Notes under the pieces: generated by a model
The model's input: only the letters and a program-made list of their open reading frames with translations
The model's database searches: none
What the model was told of the DNA's origin: nothing
Shown: positions 1 to 12,463 of the stretch, piece by piece
Layout: each line of letters begins with the position of its first letter
Numbering within the stretch: position 1 is the first letter of the stretch
Program-made: the position numbers and the translations under genes
NCBI GenBank assembly: GCA_049999725.1
Contig: JBNGIS010034399.1
Span: 44,707-104,377, forward strand
DNA length: 59,671 nt
Direction of reading: 5' to 3'
Source of the DNA: Haplomitrium mnioides
Lineage: Eukaryota; Marchantiophyta; Haplomitriopsida; Calobryales

Positions 1-214
1 TAGTAGTAGTAGTTTTAGTGTTTGGTTTTGTGGAGAAAGGTTGTCAGCCCTAGAGTGGAGAGAGGTCCATCTCTAAACTGATAGAGTGCAGTTTTAGAAC
101 TCTTTAAAGAACCTGGAAAGTTGGTAAAAGTGAATTAAGAGCAGATTTCTATATAGATCTTGCGTGGTTCGATCTCGGGTTGTTGTTTTTCAGGGTTGGA
201 GTGCTACTTCTGTG
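1..214. other. Unassigned left-edge sequence
   Basis: A short TAG trinucleotide run (about four copies) opens the window. The sequence that follows does not resemble the other chromovirus copies here. A polypyrimidine tract ending in TTTTTCAG at about 185-193 looks like a splice acceptor, but no exon can be recognised. Chromovirus homology begins at about 215. Confidence 0.3.
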
Positions 215-718
215 CTACAACAGTTGTCAATGAAACAAGGCTTCAAATCAAAAACCAGCTGGTCTTCTATAACCATTATCGATTCGTACTGCTTGGTAGG
301 AATATGTAAGTTTGGATCTTATCACTTCACTTCTAGCCATACCTCGTGGGTTTATGGCCATTATGGTGATTGTGGATAAGCTTAACAAGCAAGTTCATCT
401 AGCATCGTCAGTTCATACTATGGATGCTCCACAATTGGCAAAGATTTATTTTGATACAGTCTTCCAATATCATGGAATGCCCAAGGTACTTATATTTCAT
501 AGAGATCCACGATTCATTGGGAAGTTTTGGCGAGAGTTATTCACACTTTTGGGTACCAAACTATCTTTGTCTATGGCGTATCATTCTGAAACAGATGGGC
601 AAATCGAATGGGCAAATCGCACTATAGAGTATATGCTTTGACCATTTATCGATGTTCATCATACAGATTGGGATAGTGTTTAACCGATTGTGGAGTTTGC
701 ATACAAAAACTCCAAACA
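215..718 (+). pseudogene. Ty3/gypsy chromovirus integrase fragment (element B)
   Basis: This is the catalytic core of a retrotransposon integrase, the nuclear enzyme that inserts element cDNA into chromosomes. The first half contains a CQQ zinc-finger tail. The core runs from a LDLITSL motif (first catalytic Asp) through HGMPKVL and RDPRF to TDGQIE (catalytic Glu). The Asp expected just before RDPRF is replaced (FHRDPRF), so the DDE triad is broken. In-frame stops follow position 641 and lie near 680. Similarity to the other chromoviruses stops abruptly at about 718. The matching chromodomain and LTR reappear at 8511-9094 in the same orientation, so this is the left part of one disrupted plus-strand element. 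Confidence 0.85.
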
Positions 719-1154
719 TGTTTTGTTTAAAAATATGTTTTGTTTAAAAATAATTTTACAAAGGAAATTGCATCGTAAATAAAATACTTAAATTGGATTT
801 GGAATGCAACAAGAAAAAAGAGGAATCAAATAATAATTTGTGAGAAAAATACTTTATTATGTACAAAAATAACATCAATTTGATGATACATCCCTATCGT
901 CTTCAAGAGGAACGGTCTCATCTAAACCTATAGCGTGTGAAGCTTGTATTTCTATTGTATTAAAAAGCTAATAAGGGATTGATTTTATCAGCGAGGGCTT
1001 CTTCAAGCCCCAATTGTTTTCTACCTTTAGCAACAACTGTCAATTTTTTGGCTAGTTTCCGTTTGAAAGTTTTGTCGTCTTGTATAAAATAGATAAACAA
1101 ATTAGACTAAAACAATAAGCAAACACTTTGAGTAGACGATATAGAGAGACTAAT

Positions 1155-1385
1155 TTGCTATGTGCACATAGACTCTCGAGTCCATGTGCAAACGGACTCG
1201 AGAGTCTATGCACGCATGGACTCTTGAGTCCAAACGAGATTAGACTCTCGACAGTTCATGCACGCATGGACTCTTGATAATCCTTGGGTGATTGGACTTG
1301 AGAGTCCATACGCGCATGGACTCTCCATGGTTCTTGGGCTTGGACTCAAGAGTTTTTACAAGCATAGACTCGAGAGACCTTGCAT
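1155..1385. repeat. Cluster of short palindromic repeats
   Basis: Several degenerate copies of a motif combining GGACTCGAGAGTC-like and TGCACGCATGGACTC-like halves are packed into about 230 bp. Both halves are imperfect inverted repeats. Related copies occur singly at about 3061-3115, 4203-4370, 5889, 6085, 7471, 7583, 7633 and 8163, all inside the 719-8510 segment. Confidence 0.6.
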
Positions 1386-1499
1386 GCCTAGTGTTTAAAG
1401 CATTTAAAAGCAAAATAAAAGCAAATACGGAAACAAAATTGAAAAAAAGAAAAAAAAACTTACCAATAGTTTCTCAAAACTTGAATAGAATGACGACAT

Positions 1500-3560
1500 C
1501 TTTGACTCTTCAGTGTGGATAGAATATTCAATCCTTACTTCTTCCCAAGTTTTGCAATACACCTTCAAGCAAAAGGACTTCACCATCACTGCCAAAACCT
1601 TGTGTCTCTTCAATTCCCGAGACATCTCTTCGATCGAAAGCTCTCCAACTTCAACATGTTTCAAAACCAAGATTGTAATTTCATCAAGAAGACCCTGAAT
1701 GGATTTCCAAGGTGTTTAATTCATGTCCTCTATTCTCAAGGAACCTTTGGCCTTCAGCTTCTAGCCCTTGGCATTGTCTTTCTCCCACATTGAAAAAGTA
1801 CTCTCTTGTAAATCCCAAAGCTCAAAACTTCAAAATAAATGTTGAAATCAATTGTCTTGAGAAGTGACTATCTTCTCAAGAGTCGACTTTGGCTTAATCT
1901 CCAAGGTCTCTTGTACTAACTCTCTTTTTCAATTCTGGGATGACACCAGCCCACTCGCAATGAACCCTTGATGCCAAAATTCAACCTTTTGAATTGAGGT
2001 CATTTCAACCCTATATCATTGGTCGCAATTGTCATTTGTTGCAAAAATAGAGGCTTCCATTGGAGTCAAGCTCACATACACATAACAATTGTAGAGCGAC
2101 AACAATGGATTCTTTGCTCCACATTTGTTGACTAAAAGCTACCTTGCGGTAGCACTATGATTGCCTCATGTAATCTCACACCGATACTTGTCAAGGTTCC
2201 TTAGATCTAATTTTGACTTATCCTTTAACCCATACTTTGGGTCAAACAACAACAATGAAAAAATTAAGCACATATTTATTGGTGAGCATTCTCTTCGCCA
2301 AAAGCTCAACAAAGTCTTCATTCAACCTCTTTATCTAGAATGACCCCCAGTTGTCAATTCCAAGTTTTGGAAGGTTCAAATTCTCTAGCCAAATTGTAAT
2401 GGTGTCCTCTCAGACTCTGCACTGCTGGATTGTAGACTCTCAAATTTTATTCTTATCCTCCTTAGACAATGTCTGAGGGTCCACCTGCTCACGTTCCTAA
2501 AAGGTTTGCAGCCCTATATGTGATTGCTTTTTTGATCTTGATGTTGGAGCTTGTACAAGCTTTGACTCTCCTTCCTCTTTTGAGCGTCTCAGAGTTGAAG
2601 ATGAAGGGGCCATAGAAGATGACCTTGAGAAAGAGAGGGAGGGTGCAGGCTCATCCTCAATAACTGGTGCCTGAACAGACTTCTTCTTTGGGATGACATG
2701 TTTCTTCTTTTTTGGAGCCTTGATAGGCTCCTTCGCCTTTCTTTTTTTTGCAAATGAAGGTTATGCTAATGATGCTCACATTGTGGCCACCCTTGGATGC
2801 GACACTAATTGCGCAATGTGGACTCTCTAGTTGAGCTTTAGCAATTTGATGTTGATAGCCATCGTAATGAAGTCTCATTCAATGCGCTTCATGTCCGGAT
2901 AGGCATACAAAAAGTCTGCCAAATATTGAGTGAACTGAAAAACAAAATAAAAAATAATCAAACATGTTAAACAAAAAACTCCAAGTGTTAGAAAGAGTAA
3001 CAATGTACTAAACATTTAGTGTAAGCTAAAAAAAACTATGGAGTCTATGCAAGAAGGGATTTCGAAGTCCATGCGTGCATGGACTCAAGAGCCCATACGT
3101 GCATTGAGTTCTAAGTCATTAGAAAAAGGAAACAAATGAACAATATTTTTTAGATCCTACATTACCTTTGTCCTTAGCCGACTATAGAATCTTGATGAAG
3201 ATGTCCTTCATGATCATCTCTAAAAACCAATATTGTTTGCAAGAGGCCTTGAAAAGGGTAATGCTATTGGATGATTACACAAGCAAACCAATGTTGACTT
3301 GCTTCCCTTCTCTAATCATGGTGATTTGGACCAAATGACCCTGGTTATATTTTTCACCTTCATGAGCAAAAAGGTAAAGGTGTTGATCAATGTCTTTCAT
3401 TGATCCACAATTAAGTAGTTATTTCCAGTCTAATTTGTTGGCTCTAGAACTTTAAGAACATCCAAATAACTAAAAGGCTTTGGTTGAGCAGGTTTGGAAA
3501 CATTGGCATGTGATGCTATTTTCTCGAAAGTAAAATCTAATAGAATTTGAGGCTAAAAAT
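1500..3560 (-). pseudogene. Eroded minus-strand coding remnant, unrecognised
   Basis: Read on the minus strand, this stretch has runs of plausible protein sequence separated by stops and frame changes. About 3300-3480 reads as a stretch beginning PKPFSYLDVLKVLEP. About 2480-2760 holds a lysine-rich, nuclear-signal-like segment (KKKKHVIPKKK) followed by a serine-rich tract. About 1800-2400 contains LENLNLPKLGIDNWGSF and LNEDFVELLAKRML. I do not recognise the family. It could be an old transposon gene belonging to the surrounding insertion or an unrelated pseudogene. Whether the pieces form one gene is uncertain. Confidence 0.25.
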
Positions 3561-4395
3561 CTGGAGAACAAAAGTTCACAAAAAGCAAACACCTGAAAAT
3601 TGCAAAACAACAAGAAAATCCAAAAACAACAATGACAAGAAAACAAAAACAAGAAAGTGAACTCGCGATAATAGAAACAACCTTTCCATTGTCGCTCCTT
3701 TTGTATCTAAATTTCAAAAAATACATTTTCCCACCAAAAAATGATTCGCTGAGCTCTTGAAACATAGGTTTGCGTGGTGCAAAAAACAAAAGTTAGCATA
3801 TAAAGCATCTCTTGTTTCATCTTTCCAATTATTTTTTCATATTTTTCACACAAAGCTTATAATTTTGTCGTTTTGTGAAATTTTATTGAAAAACACTTAT
3901 TTTGGGTAGGTCGTAAGAGGCCGATGATATTTGTTGAAATATTTTCTTCAAATAGTTGATTTTAAGTACACTTTATCAATGGATGGAGTTTTTAAAGGCA
4001 AGAAGAGGTTAGAATTCCAAGATTCATGCTAATAAAAAAGTGTTTCTTTTGACTGGCAACTAGAGATTTGTTCAAACCACAATTCTTTGGAGGTGAGTGA
4101 TGGACTACCAAAAGCGTCAAGTATGATGGCAAGTATACTGAGGGAAAAGATGGCTTCTATTGAATCAAATAGCCCTGCTTGAGAAGATCGAGAAGATGAA
4201 CCCTATGCACGCATCACATTAGAGATTAAACCCTATACGAGCATAGAGTCATAGAGTGAACCCAATGTGCACATAGGATTAAGGAGTGAACAACCTTCTA
4301 GCAAAGGATCAAAGAGGGAACCCACTACTTGCCTATGATTGAAGACACAACCTTCTGCACGCACAAGGTCTTTCTTGTCGGTCAAGTAGTCAAAG

Positions 4396-6962
4396 TTGAA
4401 TCTTTCTTTTGACTACTCTAATAGATCAATAGGAAGACGTTCAACTCATAATTTCCAAATGGTTGTTGACCTTTCTTTGTCCTCATTTGAGAGAGACCTC
4501 GAAATTCAAGATCAAAATGTGCTTGTCCAAAACAAAAAATGCATAAAAACAGTGGACGGTTTCAATTTTGGAAATGAGTCAATGTCCTTGATGGCACCAC
4601 TCAAACAACAAGTGATTTTAGTTAAAGTTAGATCAATGAGATTGGAAAATTTGAAACAAGTTTTCTTTTGGACGAAACTTCATACGACAATTTGGGAAAC
4701 AATTCTAGCAAAGAATCTCAATCAATCAATATTTTGTTGGAGCTATCTCCAAGGGCACCAATGTTATTATAAAAAACATTTTCTAGTGTTCAAGATATTA
4801 ATGAAGATTCTATTTCGACATGGTGTAGTTCTCTCAATCTCCAACGAGGACCTCATCATTCGAAAACTTATCTCGAATGAACAAACAATGTTTATGATAA
4901 TGATCAAGATCTTCAAGACAATGAATTATCTCCGATAGCTGGATTTGCATATGGATCGAATCGACCAGCAGATCATAAGAATTCTTTGTCTCGGCCAAAA
5001 CCCAAACAGAAAAACACCTTACATGAAAATTCTTTGTGGAAAGTCCAGCATAACGAGAGCTTTGTGATGAAAAAGCTTGATCCAATGTCAATTTTTAAAT
5101 TAAAGAGAATTTCATGTTGTTGAAATAATTGTTTGTCATTGTGCAAGACATATTTTTTGAAAACTATGAGAGACACGTATTTTCAACAAAGCATGAATAA
5201 TCGAGATATCACATTGCAATCAAGAGTACCAAGAAAAGACTCTGAAGTGGGAAATCAATTTACTCTAGTTGGTGGTTCCATTGTCTGTAGAAGAGCCTTC
5301 AAATTAATGTCATCAGTAGGGAATGATAGAATCCAAAGGATTCAAGATCTTAAAAACGTAGATACTAGAGGTTATTTTGGAAAAAGAAATTTATCTGCTA
5401 AAGGAGTATTTGTGCGTGAGTAGATTGATAGTCTTTTTTCATGGACACTTTGTGAGAATGCCCACTCACAAAGTTTAAAACTTGCTCAATAATTTTACAA
5501 CATTAGAAGTTTATAGCTACTACACAACTTTTGTGAAAGAGACAGATCTCGATTACATTCTTAGTTTTTTTGGGTTTTTGAAAACATTGGAAAACTCACT
5601 TTCCAAATGTAAAAATTCCTAAACGCAATAGATTTGTTATTTGTAAAACATACAAAGAAATAAAATCATTGCTAGAAAAATCCGTCTAAGAGTCCGACAA
5701 AGGTAACAAAATTCTTCTCTTTTGAAACCTTTGGTCAATCCATGCTCTATTTTTGACACTCAAAGCTTGGTTCTATAGATGTTGTGTTTTCGCAACTTAG
5801 TGCCAAAAGATATTTGTTTTGTTAGATTGTTCAGCAAACAAGATTTGAGTCAAATAAATCCTTGCAACTTGAGTTGTGAGAAGATAGTCTATGCTTGCAT
5901 AGGGTCTATTGTTTTTAGTTTGAATCCAAACCTTGTCTACAATTGAATAAAGTAAAGCAAGGACATTGATCTAATTGTTGGTGGTGACCTTAGCCTTGCA
6001 ACAAGTTTTGCTTTTGTTGCTTTGAATCAAGTCCCCTTTGCTAGATAAACAATACCAAGAATCATTTTTATGGTTTTCAAATTCTACACGCGCATAGTTT
6101 TTGTTCTTGTTTCTTTCAAAACCAATCGCGACAAAAGTCAAATCAAGCCAATATATTGTTGTTGTTGCTTTTGGTCATAGCCGCACATACGATTAGTTTT
6201 TGTTTCTATTCATTATATACAATCATAGGATTTGTTTTTCCATCTTATTTAGATATCTTAGTCTCTTTTTTGCCAAGAATGTTTTTCGAAAAATCAAGGT
6301 GGCATTTCTGATGGTTGGCCATACTCATGATCAAATAAATCAAATGTTTAGCTGGTATTTAAAACATTTGAAACGTGTCAAAGCAAACAAGTTTGAATTT
6401 TTTCTACACGTCAAGCAGTCTATGATGGAGCACCTAGGCCGCCAGAAGGGACTCTTTTGCACAACACCCAATACGGTGAAAATTTTGGCAATCTATATGA
6501 AGTGAAAGCTAGAATGTTTATTTGTTATGTTGCATCTCTAGATCTAAATAGCATACTATTTTGGGTTGCCAAAGTCCCCTAAGTTTTGTCATTTGATAAG
6601 GAAAATCCCCCAAACCCAAAACGAGTTTGCTTGTGAGGATGAGGATGCATTTTATGGACAATACTTCCTAGAAAAAATAGCAACAACAAAGGGAAATGCA
6701 AATCCAAGTTATATTATGATGTACTTCATATGACACAAATGACGATTCTATTTTTTGATTTTCTTCTTACACAAAAAACCAACTGAGAAAAACCACTCTA
6801 GATACCATTAAATCAAATCTATTTGAGTACGAAAGACTAAAAGCAATCAATCCTGATATATTTCAAAGAGATTCAATCACTGCCATTAACACTCAAACAT
6901 ATCAAGTAAATCTTGATGATACTTCTCAAGCTGAATCCGAAGAAGTCAAGACGGGTGACTAA
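4396..6962 (+). pseudogene. Broken gene resembling DUF7869-type (transposon-associated) proteins
   Basis: Four coding pieces lie in order on the plus strand. The first is a Ser/Asp-rich N-terminus (4396-5100, with one frame change near 4790 and a stop). It is followed by a CC-NNCL motif (about 5115-5135). Next comes VGGSIVCRRAF at about 5270-5305. Then VAFLMVGHTHDQINQMFS lies at about 6299-6352. The last is an open acidic C-terminus (6759-6962) ending at TAA. From memory, the order CC..CL, VCR.AF, then GHTH..I..MFS fits a eukaryotic family annotated as DUF7869, often linked to transposons; I could not confirm this by search. The interval 5424-6200 is AT-rich and may hold an intron. Stops and frameshifts make it a pseudogene as read. 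Confidence 0.5.
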
Positions 6963-7552
6963 AGTAATTTAAGAATTTTTATGTATAATATGTACTTTCA
7001 ATCATATTGTAATTTAAGATTACTATTTTATAAAGTACGTGAAAATGTGATGAAGAAATTTGTTGAATTTATTTGCCACCTTGAACTTTTTACTGTAAAT
7101 CATTCCAAGGTGAATGTTATTCTATGTAAATGAAACTTGAATCTCTAGTTAATGATTTCATTTGGTTTGCAAAATATTTTCTTATCCAAAATGTAAGTAT
7201 GTTGTTTCCAACTTTAGTTTCTACTAGAAAAGTTTAAGGTTATTATATTGCTAAAGCATCTTTCTAAATTGATTACTTATCTTTTGCTTGTGAGGACTTG
7301 GAAATAAAATTGAAAACCTTTGGCACGCTTTGACTCAGATTTAGAGCTTTATACTAGTTTAACTTTTAGATTCTGAGTCTGAAAACAAAATCTTTGACAT
7401 AGGTAGGGTTTGTTGCAAAAAATAGAACCTTTAGCGTTTGTATCCTCACTTGTAGAAGTCTAAACCCTATGCACGTATAGACTTTGATTCGCAAGTCAAA
7501 ATGTCGTGCATGCAAAAACTCTCTTGCAAAACCAAAAACCTAGGTTCTTTGT

Positions 7553-7656
7553 TGTGGAGTGTTCATATGGTGAGCTTGGATTCCTATGCGCGTATAGACT
7601 TTGGTGTGGAGTGTTCAGATGGTGAGCTTGGATTCCTATACGTGCATAGACTTTGG
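7553..7656. repeat. 52-bp tandem duplication containing palindromic motif
   Basis: Two adjacent 52-bp units (7553-7604 and 7605-7656) differ at a few positions. Each ends in the motif CCTATRCGYGYATAGACTTTGG, which is also found at 7471 and elsewhere in this segment. Confidence 0.8.
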
Positions 7657-7972
7657 GGTGGAAGTCCAAGTCTTCCTCACATTCTTTTTCTCATATAAAA
7701 CCCTCAATCTTCTACATACAAAGACTACTAATTAGAACTTAGATTCTACACTAGTGAAAGTTTCTTTTGAAGAACTCAAACCTTTGTTTAGTAGAATCTA
7801 GTCAAAAACTTGGAGATGTTTCTTATTTACGCACTTAATTCAATCTCTTTAGCCACTGCCTTTTTGATAGTAAATATGACTACTTTGTGTATATGTTTCT
7901 CCAAATCATAAAATATTTTTAAATATTGAAGCATTTTTTTATGCACACTTTAACTTTTGCGTGGATGGGTTT

Positions 7973-8389
7973 TCAACTACAAATAAAAGCTTTTTTGTTG
8001 CTTGAACTTGAAAATAGATTTTCTAATTCCATGCAATGTTTTGTTTTGTTGGCTTTTGTGTCTATGATTGCAAACTCATTCCCTTGACTTCTAGTCCACT
8101 TGGGTATTTTCCTCATGTTTTGTAGTTGTTTTTCCAAAAAAGAAGTTTCAAAGAGCACTATGTCTATCTGCGCATAGAGTTTATGCAACCAAACATATTT
8201 CAAAATAGTTTCTTCAAATGTGAATTTCAAATTTTCATATTTGAATTGTAATAAATGATAAATGCAAGTTTCTTGTGAAAACTCACTATAATTTTTATAC
8301 CTTTTATCGATTTCAAGATTTCCAATATTTTCATAAAACTTAGAATATGGTTTGATTTTGCACAATGAAATTGACTCTCGCTCTATCAT
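7973..8389 (-). other. 138-codon ORF of unknown nature
   Basis: This uninterrupted minus-strand frame begins MIERESISLCK and is rich in Lys, Glu and Phe. It is the longest frame between the gene remnant at 7.0 kb and the chromovirus at 8.5 kb. No domain or signal peptide is recognised, and there is no evident promoter. In DNA this AT-rich a frame of this length could arise by chance. A palindromic motif copy lies inside it near 8163. Confidence 0.15.
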
Positions 8390-8510
8390 CCTTGCTTGGC
8401 CAAAAATGAAGCTAAAAAACTCACATACTTTTTTCTTAAATAACCTCGTTTTCTCTCTTTTTTGAGCTAAAAACCCACATTTTTCCTATAAAAAAGGTTT
8501 CTTGTTTTGA

Positions 8511-8665
8511 GTAGCATGTTCATGGTTCAAGGTAGCAGCTGTTGTATGTGCTTCATGATGCTACTAGGAAACCGTATTCTAACCTTGAGAATGCTCAAGA
8601 GGCTATTTGATTATTTGAAACTCCTAGTCATGACGATGATGTCATCGATTAGAAGACGGGGATTA
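8511..8665 (+). pseudogene. Chromodomain C-terminus of integrase (element B)
   Basis: The reading HDATRKPYSNLENAQEAI followed by a leucine/phenylalanine end matches the C-terminal half of the chromodomain in the other elements here (for example 12951-13136 on the minus strand). Chromodomains at the integrase C-terminus tether chromoviruses to methylated-histone chromatin. The upstream half of the domain is missing at the junction with the 719-8510 insertion. A stop lies inside the domain and the frame is degraded. It sits directly before the LTR, as in intact members. Confidence 0.65.
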
Positions 8666-9094
8666 TGCAATAGTACAAGCATGATGTTGTGCTATTTGTA
8701 AGAAAATTGAGAGGAGTGAAAAAAGTGGTAGAGGGTTATTTTGAGGGTTTAATTAAGATAAGATTATTTGATTTTGAAGTTACTTTTAGAACTTTTAAGG
8801 TTGAAATTAGAAGCGATTTCTAAGTTGGCAATTTTAGGGCTGAAATTAATGATCTTTTTTAGGGTTGAAATCGGAAGTGACTTGTAAGTGAAGAAAGAGG
8901 GATAGCACCTTCTTCTCTTCAATTAATTTCTAGAAGGGTTCATAGCCACTCCTCATTCTGGAGTATCTCTCGAATCACTTGGGTTCTTTGGTTGCTTGGC
9001 TTTTGCTTGCCTTATTGGCATTTGGTTGAATGACTCTATTAGAGTTCACTATGAGTTATTACTCATTTAGATTTTGTCTTTGAGTTCTTTTACA
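8666..9094 (+). mobile_element. 3' LTR of chromovirus B
   Basis: This 429-bp sequence runs from TGCAATAG (degenerate TGTAATAG) to TTCTTTTACA and aligns with the LTRs at 37612 and 42162. The 59-bp satellite begins immediately after it, so the element sat at the edge of, or inside, the array. Confidence 0.85.
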
Positions 9095-12000
9095 CTTGTA
9101 GAGTAGAGTCAAGTATGATATCTAGCAACAACTCAAGCTAGCTTGATAAGTGTCTTGTAAAAGACAATGAAGTAAGTATTATATCGTCCAACAATGTCAA
9201 GTATGATATCTACCAACAAACCAAGCCAACTTGCTAGATTACTTGTAGAGTAGAGTCAAGTATGATATCTACCAACAACTGATGCTAATTTCTTAAATTT
9301 CTTGTAGAGTAGAGTGTAGTATGATATCTACCAAAAACCAAAGCTAACTTGTTAATTCCTTGTGGAGTAGAGTTGAGTATGATATCTACTACCAACCAAA
9401 GCAAACTTGTTAAATTTCTTGTAGAGTAGAGTCAAGTATGATATCTACATACAATTAAAGCTAACTTATTAAATTCTTTATAGAGTAGAGTCAAGTATGA
9501 TATCTACCAACAAACAAAGCTATCTTGTTAAATTCCTTTATAAAGTAGAGTCAAGTATGATATCTACCAACAAACAAAGCTATCTTGTTAAATTCCTTGT
9601 AGACTAGAGTCAAGTATGATTTTTACCAAGAACTGAAGCTTACTTGTTAAATCCCTTGTAGAGTAGAGTCAACTATGATAAATACAACCAACCAAGTATG
9701 TATGATGTCTATATACAACCAAAGCTAACTTGTTAAATTCTTTATAGAGTAGAGTAAGTATGATATCTTTCAACAAACAACCCAAGCTAACTTGCTAAAT
9801 TACTTGTAGAGTAGAGTCAAGTATGATATCTACTAAAAACCAAAGCTACCTTGTTACATTCATTGTAGAGTGAACACAAGTATGATATTTGCTAACAACC
9901 AAAGCTATCTTGTTGAATTCTTTGTAAAAGACATTGGAGTAAGTATGATGTACTACAACAACCAAAGCCAACTTGTTAAATTCATTGTAGAAAATATTCA
10001 AATATTATTTCTACCAACAAACAAAGCTAACTTGTTAAATACTTGTAGAAGATATTCAATTATGATGTCCACCAACTACCCAAACTAGCTTGTGAAATTC
10101 TTTATAGAGTAGAGTCAAGTCAAGTATGATATCTACCAACAACCCAAGCTATTTTGCTATATTACTTGTAGAGTAGAGTCAAGTATGATATTTACCACCA
10201 ATCAAAGCTAACTTGTTAAATTCCTTCTAGAGTAGCGTCAAGTATGGTATCTACCAACACTAGAAGCCAACTTGTTAAATTCTTTGTAAAAAAAAGCAAA
10301 GTAAGTAGATGTCATTCAACAGCCCAAACCAGTTTGCTAAGCTTGCTGTAAAAGGCAACCAAGTTTAATGTCTACCATTTACTCAAGCCAACTTACTAAA
10401 TTCTTTGTACAAAACATTCAATAGTTATGTCTACCAACAACACAATACAACTTGTTAAATTCCTTGTAGAAGACATTCAGTTATCATGTATACCAAAACC
10501 CAAGTTTACTTATTAAATTGCTTGTAGAGAAGAGTCAAGTATAATATCTACCAACAACCTAAGGCAACTTGCTTTGTTACTTGTAGAGAAGAGTCAAGTA
10601 TAATATCTACCAACAACCGATGCCAACTTGTTAAATTCCTTCTAGAGTAGAGTCAAGTAAAATATCTACCAACAACCAAAGCTAACTTGTCAAATTCCTT
10701 GTAAAAGACAATGAAGTATGAAGTACTCTAACAACCTAAGCCAACTTGCTAAATTCCTTGTAAGAAACAATCAAATTTTAAGTATACCAATAACCCAAAC
10801 CAACTTGTTAAATTCTTTGTAGAAAACATTCAAGTATGATGCTACCAAGAATCCAAGCTAAGTTGCTAAATTCCTTGTAGAAGACATTCAAGTACAATGT
10901 TTGCCAACAACCTAAAGGAACTTGTTAAATTACTTATATATATAGTAGAGTAAAATATAATATCTACCAAGAGCTCAAACTAACTTGTAGAGTAGAGTTT
11001 AGTATTATATCTACTAACAACCCAAGCTAACTTGCTAAATTACTTGTGGAGTAGAGTCAAGTGCTAAATTACTTTTAGAATAGATTCAACTATGATATCT
11101 ATCAACAATAGAAGCTAACTTGTAAAGTTCATTGTAGAGTAGAGTCAAGTATAATATCCAATAGCAACTCAACCTAACTTGATAAATTTCTTGTAAAAAA
11201 CAATGAAGTAAGTATGATATCCTCCAACAATGTCAAGTATGATATCTACCAACAACCCAAGCCAACTTGCTAGATTGCTTGTAGAGTAGAATCAAGTATG
11301 ATATCTACCAACAACCAAAAACTTAATTGTTCAATTACTTGTAAGTTAGAGCCAAGTATGATATCTACCAACAACAACAAGAGAAGCTACCTTGTTAAGT
11401 TCTTTGTAGAGTAGAGTCAAGTATGATATCTACCAACAACAACAAGAGAAGCTACCTTGTTAAGTTCATTGTAGAGTAGAGTCAAGTATGATATCTAACA
11501 ACAACTCAAGCTAAGTTAAACTTGTTAAACTCCTTGAAAAAAACAATAAAGTAAGTATGATATCCTCCAACAATGTCAAGTATGATATCTACCAACAACC
11601 CAAGCCAACTTGCTAGGTTACTTATAGAGTAGAGTCAAGTATGATATCTACCAACAACGGAAACTTAATTGTTAAATTCCTTGTAGAGTATAGTCAAGCA
11701 TGATATCTACCAACAACCAAAACTAGCTTGTTAAATTACTTGTAGAGTAGAGTCAACCAAAGCTAACTTGTTAAATTCCTTATAAAGTAGAGTCAAGTAT
11801 GATATCTACCAAGAACCAAAGCCAACTTGTTAATCTACTTCTAGAAAAGAGTGAAGTATGATGTCTACAACCAACTGAAGCAAAATTGTTAAATTTTTTA
11901 TAGAGCACAATCAAGTATAATATCTACAACTAACCAAAGAAAACTTGCTAAATTTCTTGTGGAGTAGAGTCAAGTATGATATCTATCAACAACCTAAGCT

Positions 12001-12463
12001 AACTTACTAAACTACTTGTAGAGTAGAATCAAGTATGATATCTACTAACAACCAATGCTACCTTGTTATATTCTTTGTAGGGTGTAGTCAAGTATGATAT
12101 CTACCAACAACAAAAGAAACTTGTTAAATTCCTTGTAAAAGACAATGAAGTTAGTATGATGTATTCCAACAACCCAAGCCAACTTGTTAAATTCCTTGTA
12201 AAAAAACATTCAAACATTATGTCTACAACCAACCCAAGCTAACTTGTTAAATACTTGTAGAAAATATTCAAGCATGATGTCTAGCAACAACCCTAACTAG
12301 CTTGTGAAATTCCTTGTAGAGTAGAGTCAAGTCAAGTATGATATCTAACAACAACCCAAGCTAACTTGCTTTATTACTTGTAGAGTAAAGTCAGTCAAGT
12401 ATGATATCTACCACCAACCGAAGCTAATTTGTTAAACTTCTTATAAAGTAGAGTCAAGTATAA
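9095..12463. repeat. Satellite block 1, mainly 59-bp monomer
   Basis: About 57 monomers follow one another without break. Recurring landmarks are AACAACCAAAGCTAACTTG, TTAAATTCCTTGTAGAGTAG and AGTCAAGTATGATATCTACC. Because 59 is not a multiple of three, no long frame survives. Scattered monomers carry the longer GTAAAAGACAATGAAGTAAG version typical of the 63-bp family. A composite junction, ATATCCTCCAACAATGTCAA, recurs at about 9180, 11215 and 11560, hinting at a higher-order unit. The block continues, after removal of the chromovirus, at 30004. Confidence 0.95.

Larger units (their letters stand above)
719..8510. mobile_element. Putative 7.8-kb insertion in chromovirus B, unclassified
   Basis: This segment separates the integrase and chromodomain parts of element B. 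It is AT-rich and holds no satellite. Contents in order are: a tandemly repeated ATGTTTTGTTTAAAAAT at its left end (about 717-750), then nothing recognised to 1150; a palindromic repeat cluster; an eroded minus-strand coding remnant (1.5-3.6 kb); nothing but palindromic motifs at 3.8-4.39 kb; a plus-strand broken gene (4.4-7.0 kb); a 52-bp duplication near 7.6 kb; and an unknown minus-strand ORF near 8.2 kb. CATGTT occurs at both edges (about 716 and 8517) but is too short to count as a target duplication, because part of pol is also missing. Calling it one mobile element is inference. Confidence 0.35.

Noticed and set aside
716-8520. CATGTT at both edges as a target-site duplication of the 719-8510 segment
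   Set aside because: Six bases occur often by chance, and part of pol is missing between the two chromovirus pieces, so the edges are not a simple insertion.
9095-12463. CRISPR-like array
   Set aside because: Monomers are contiguous with no unique spacers, they diverge from one another, and the context is plant retrotransposons.
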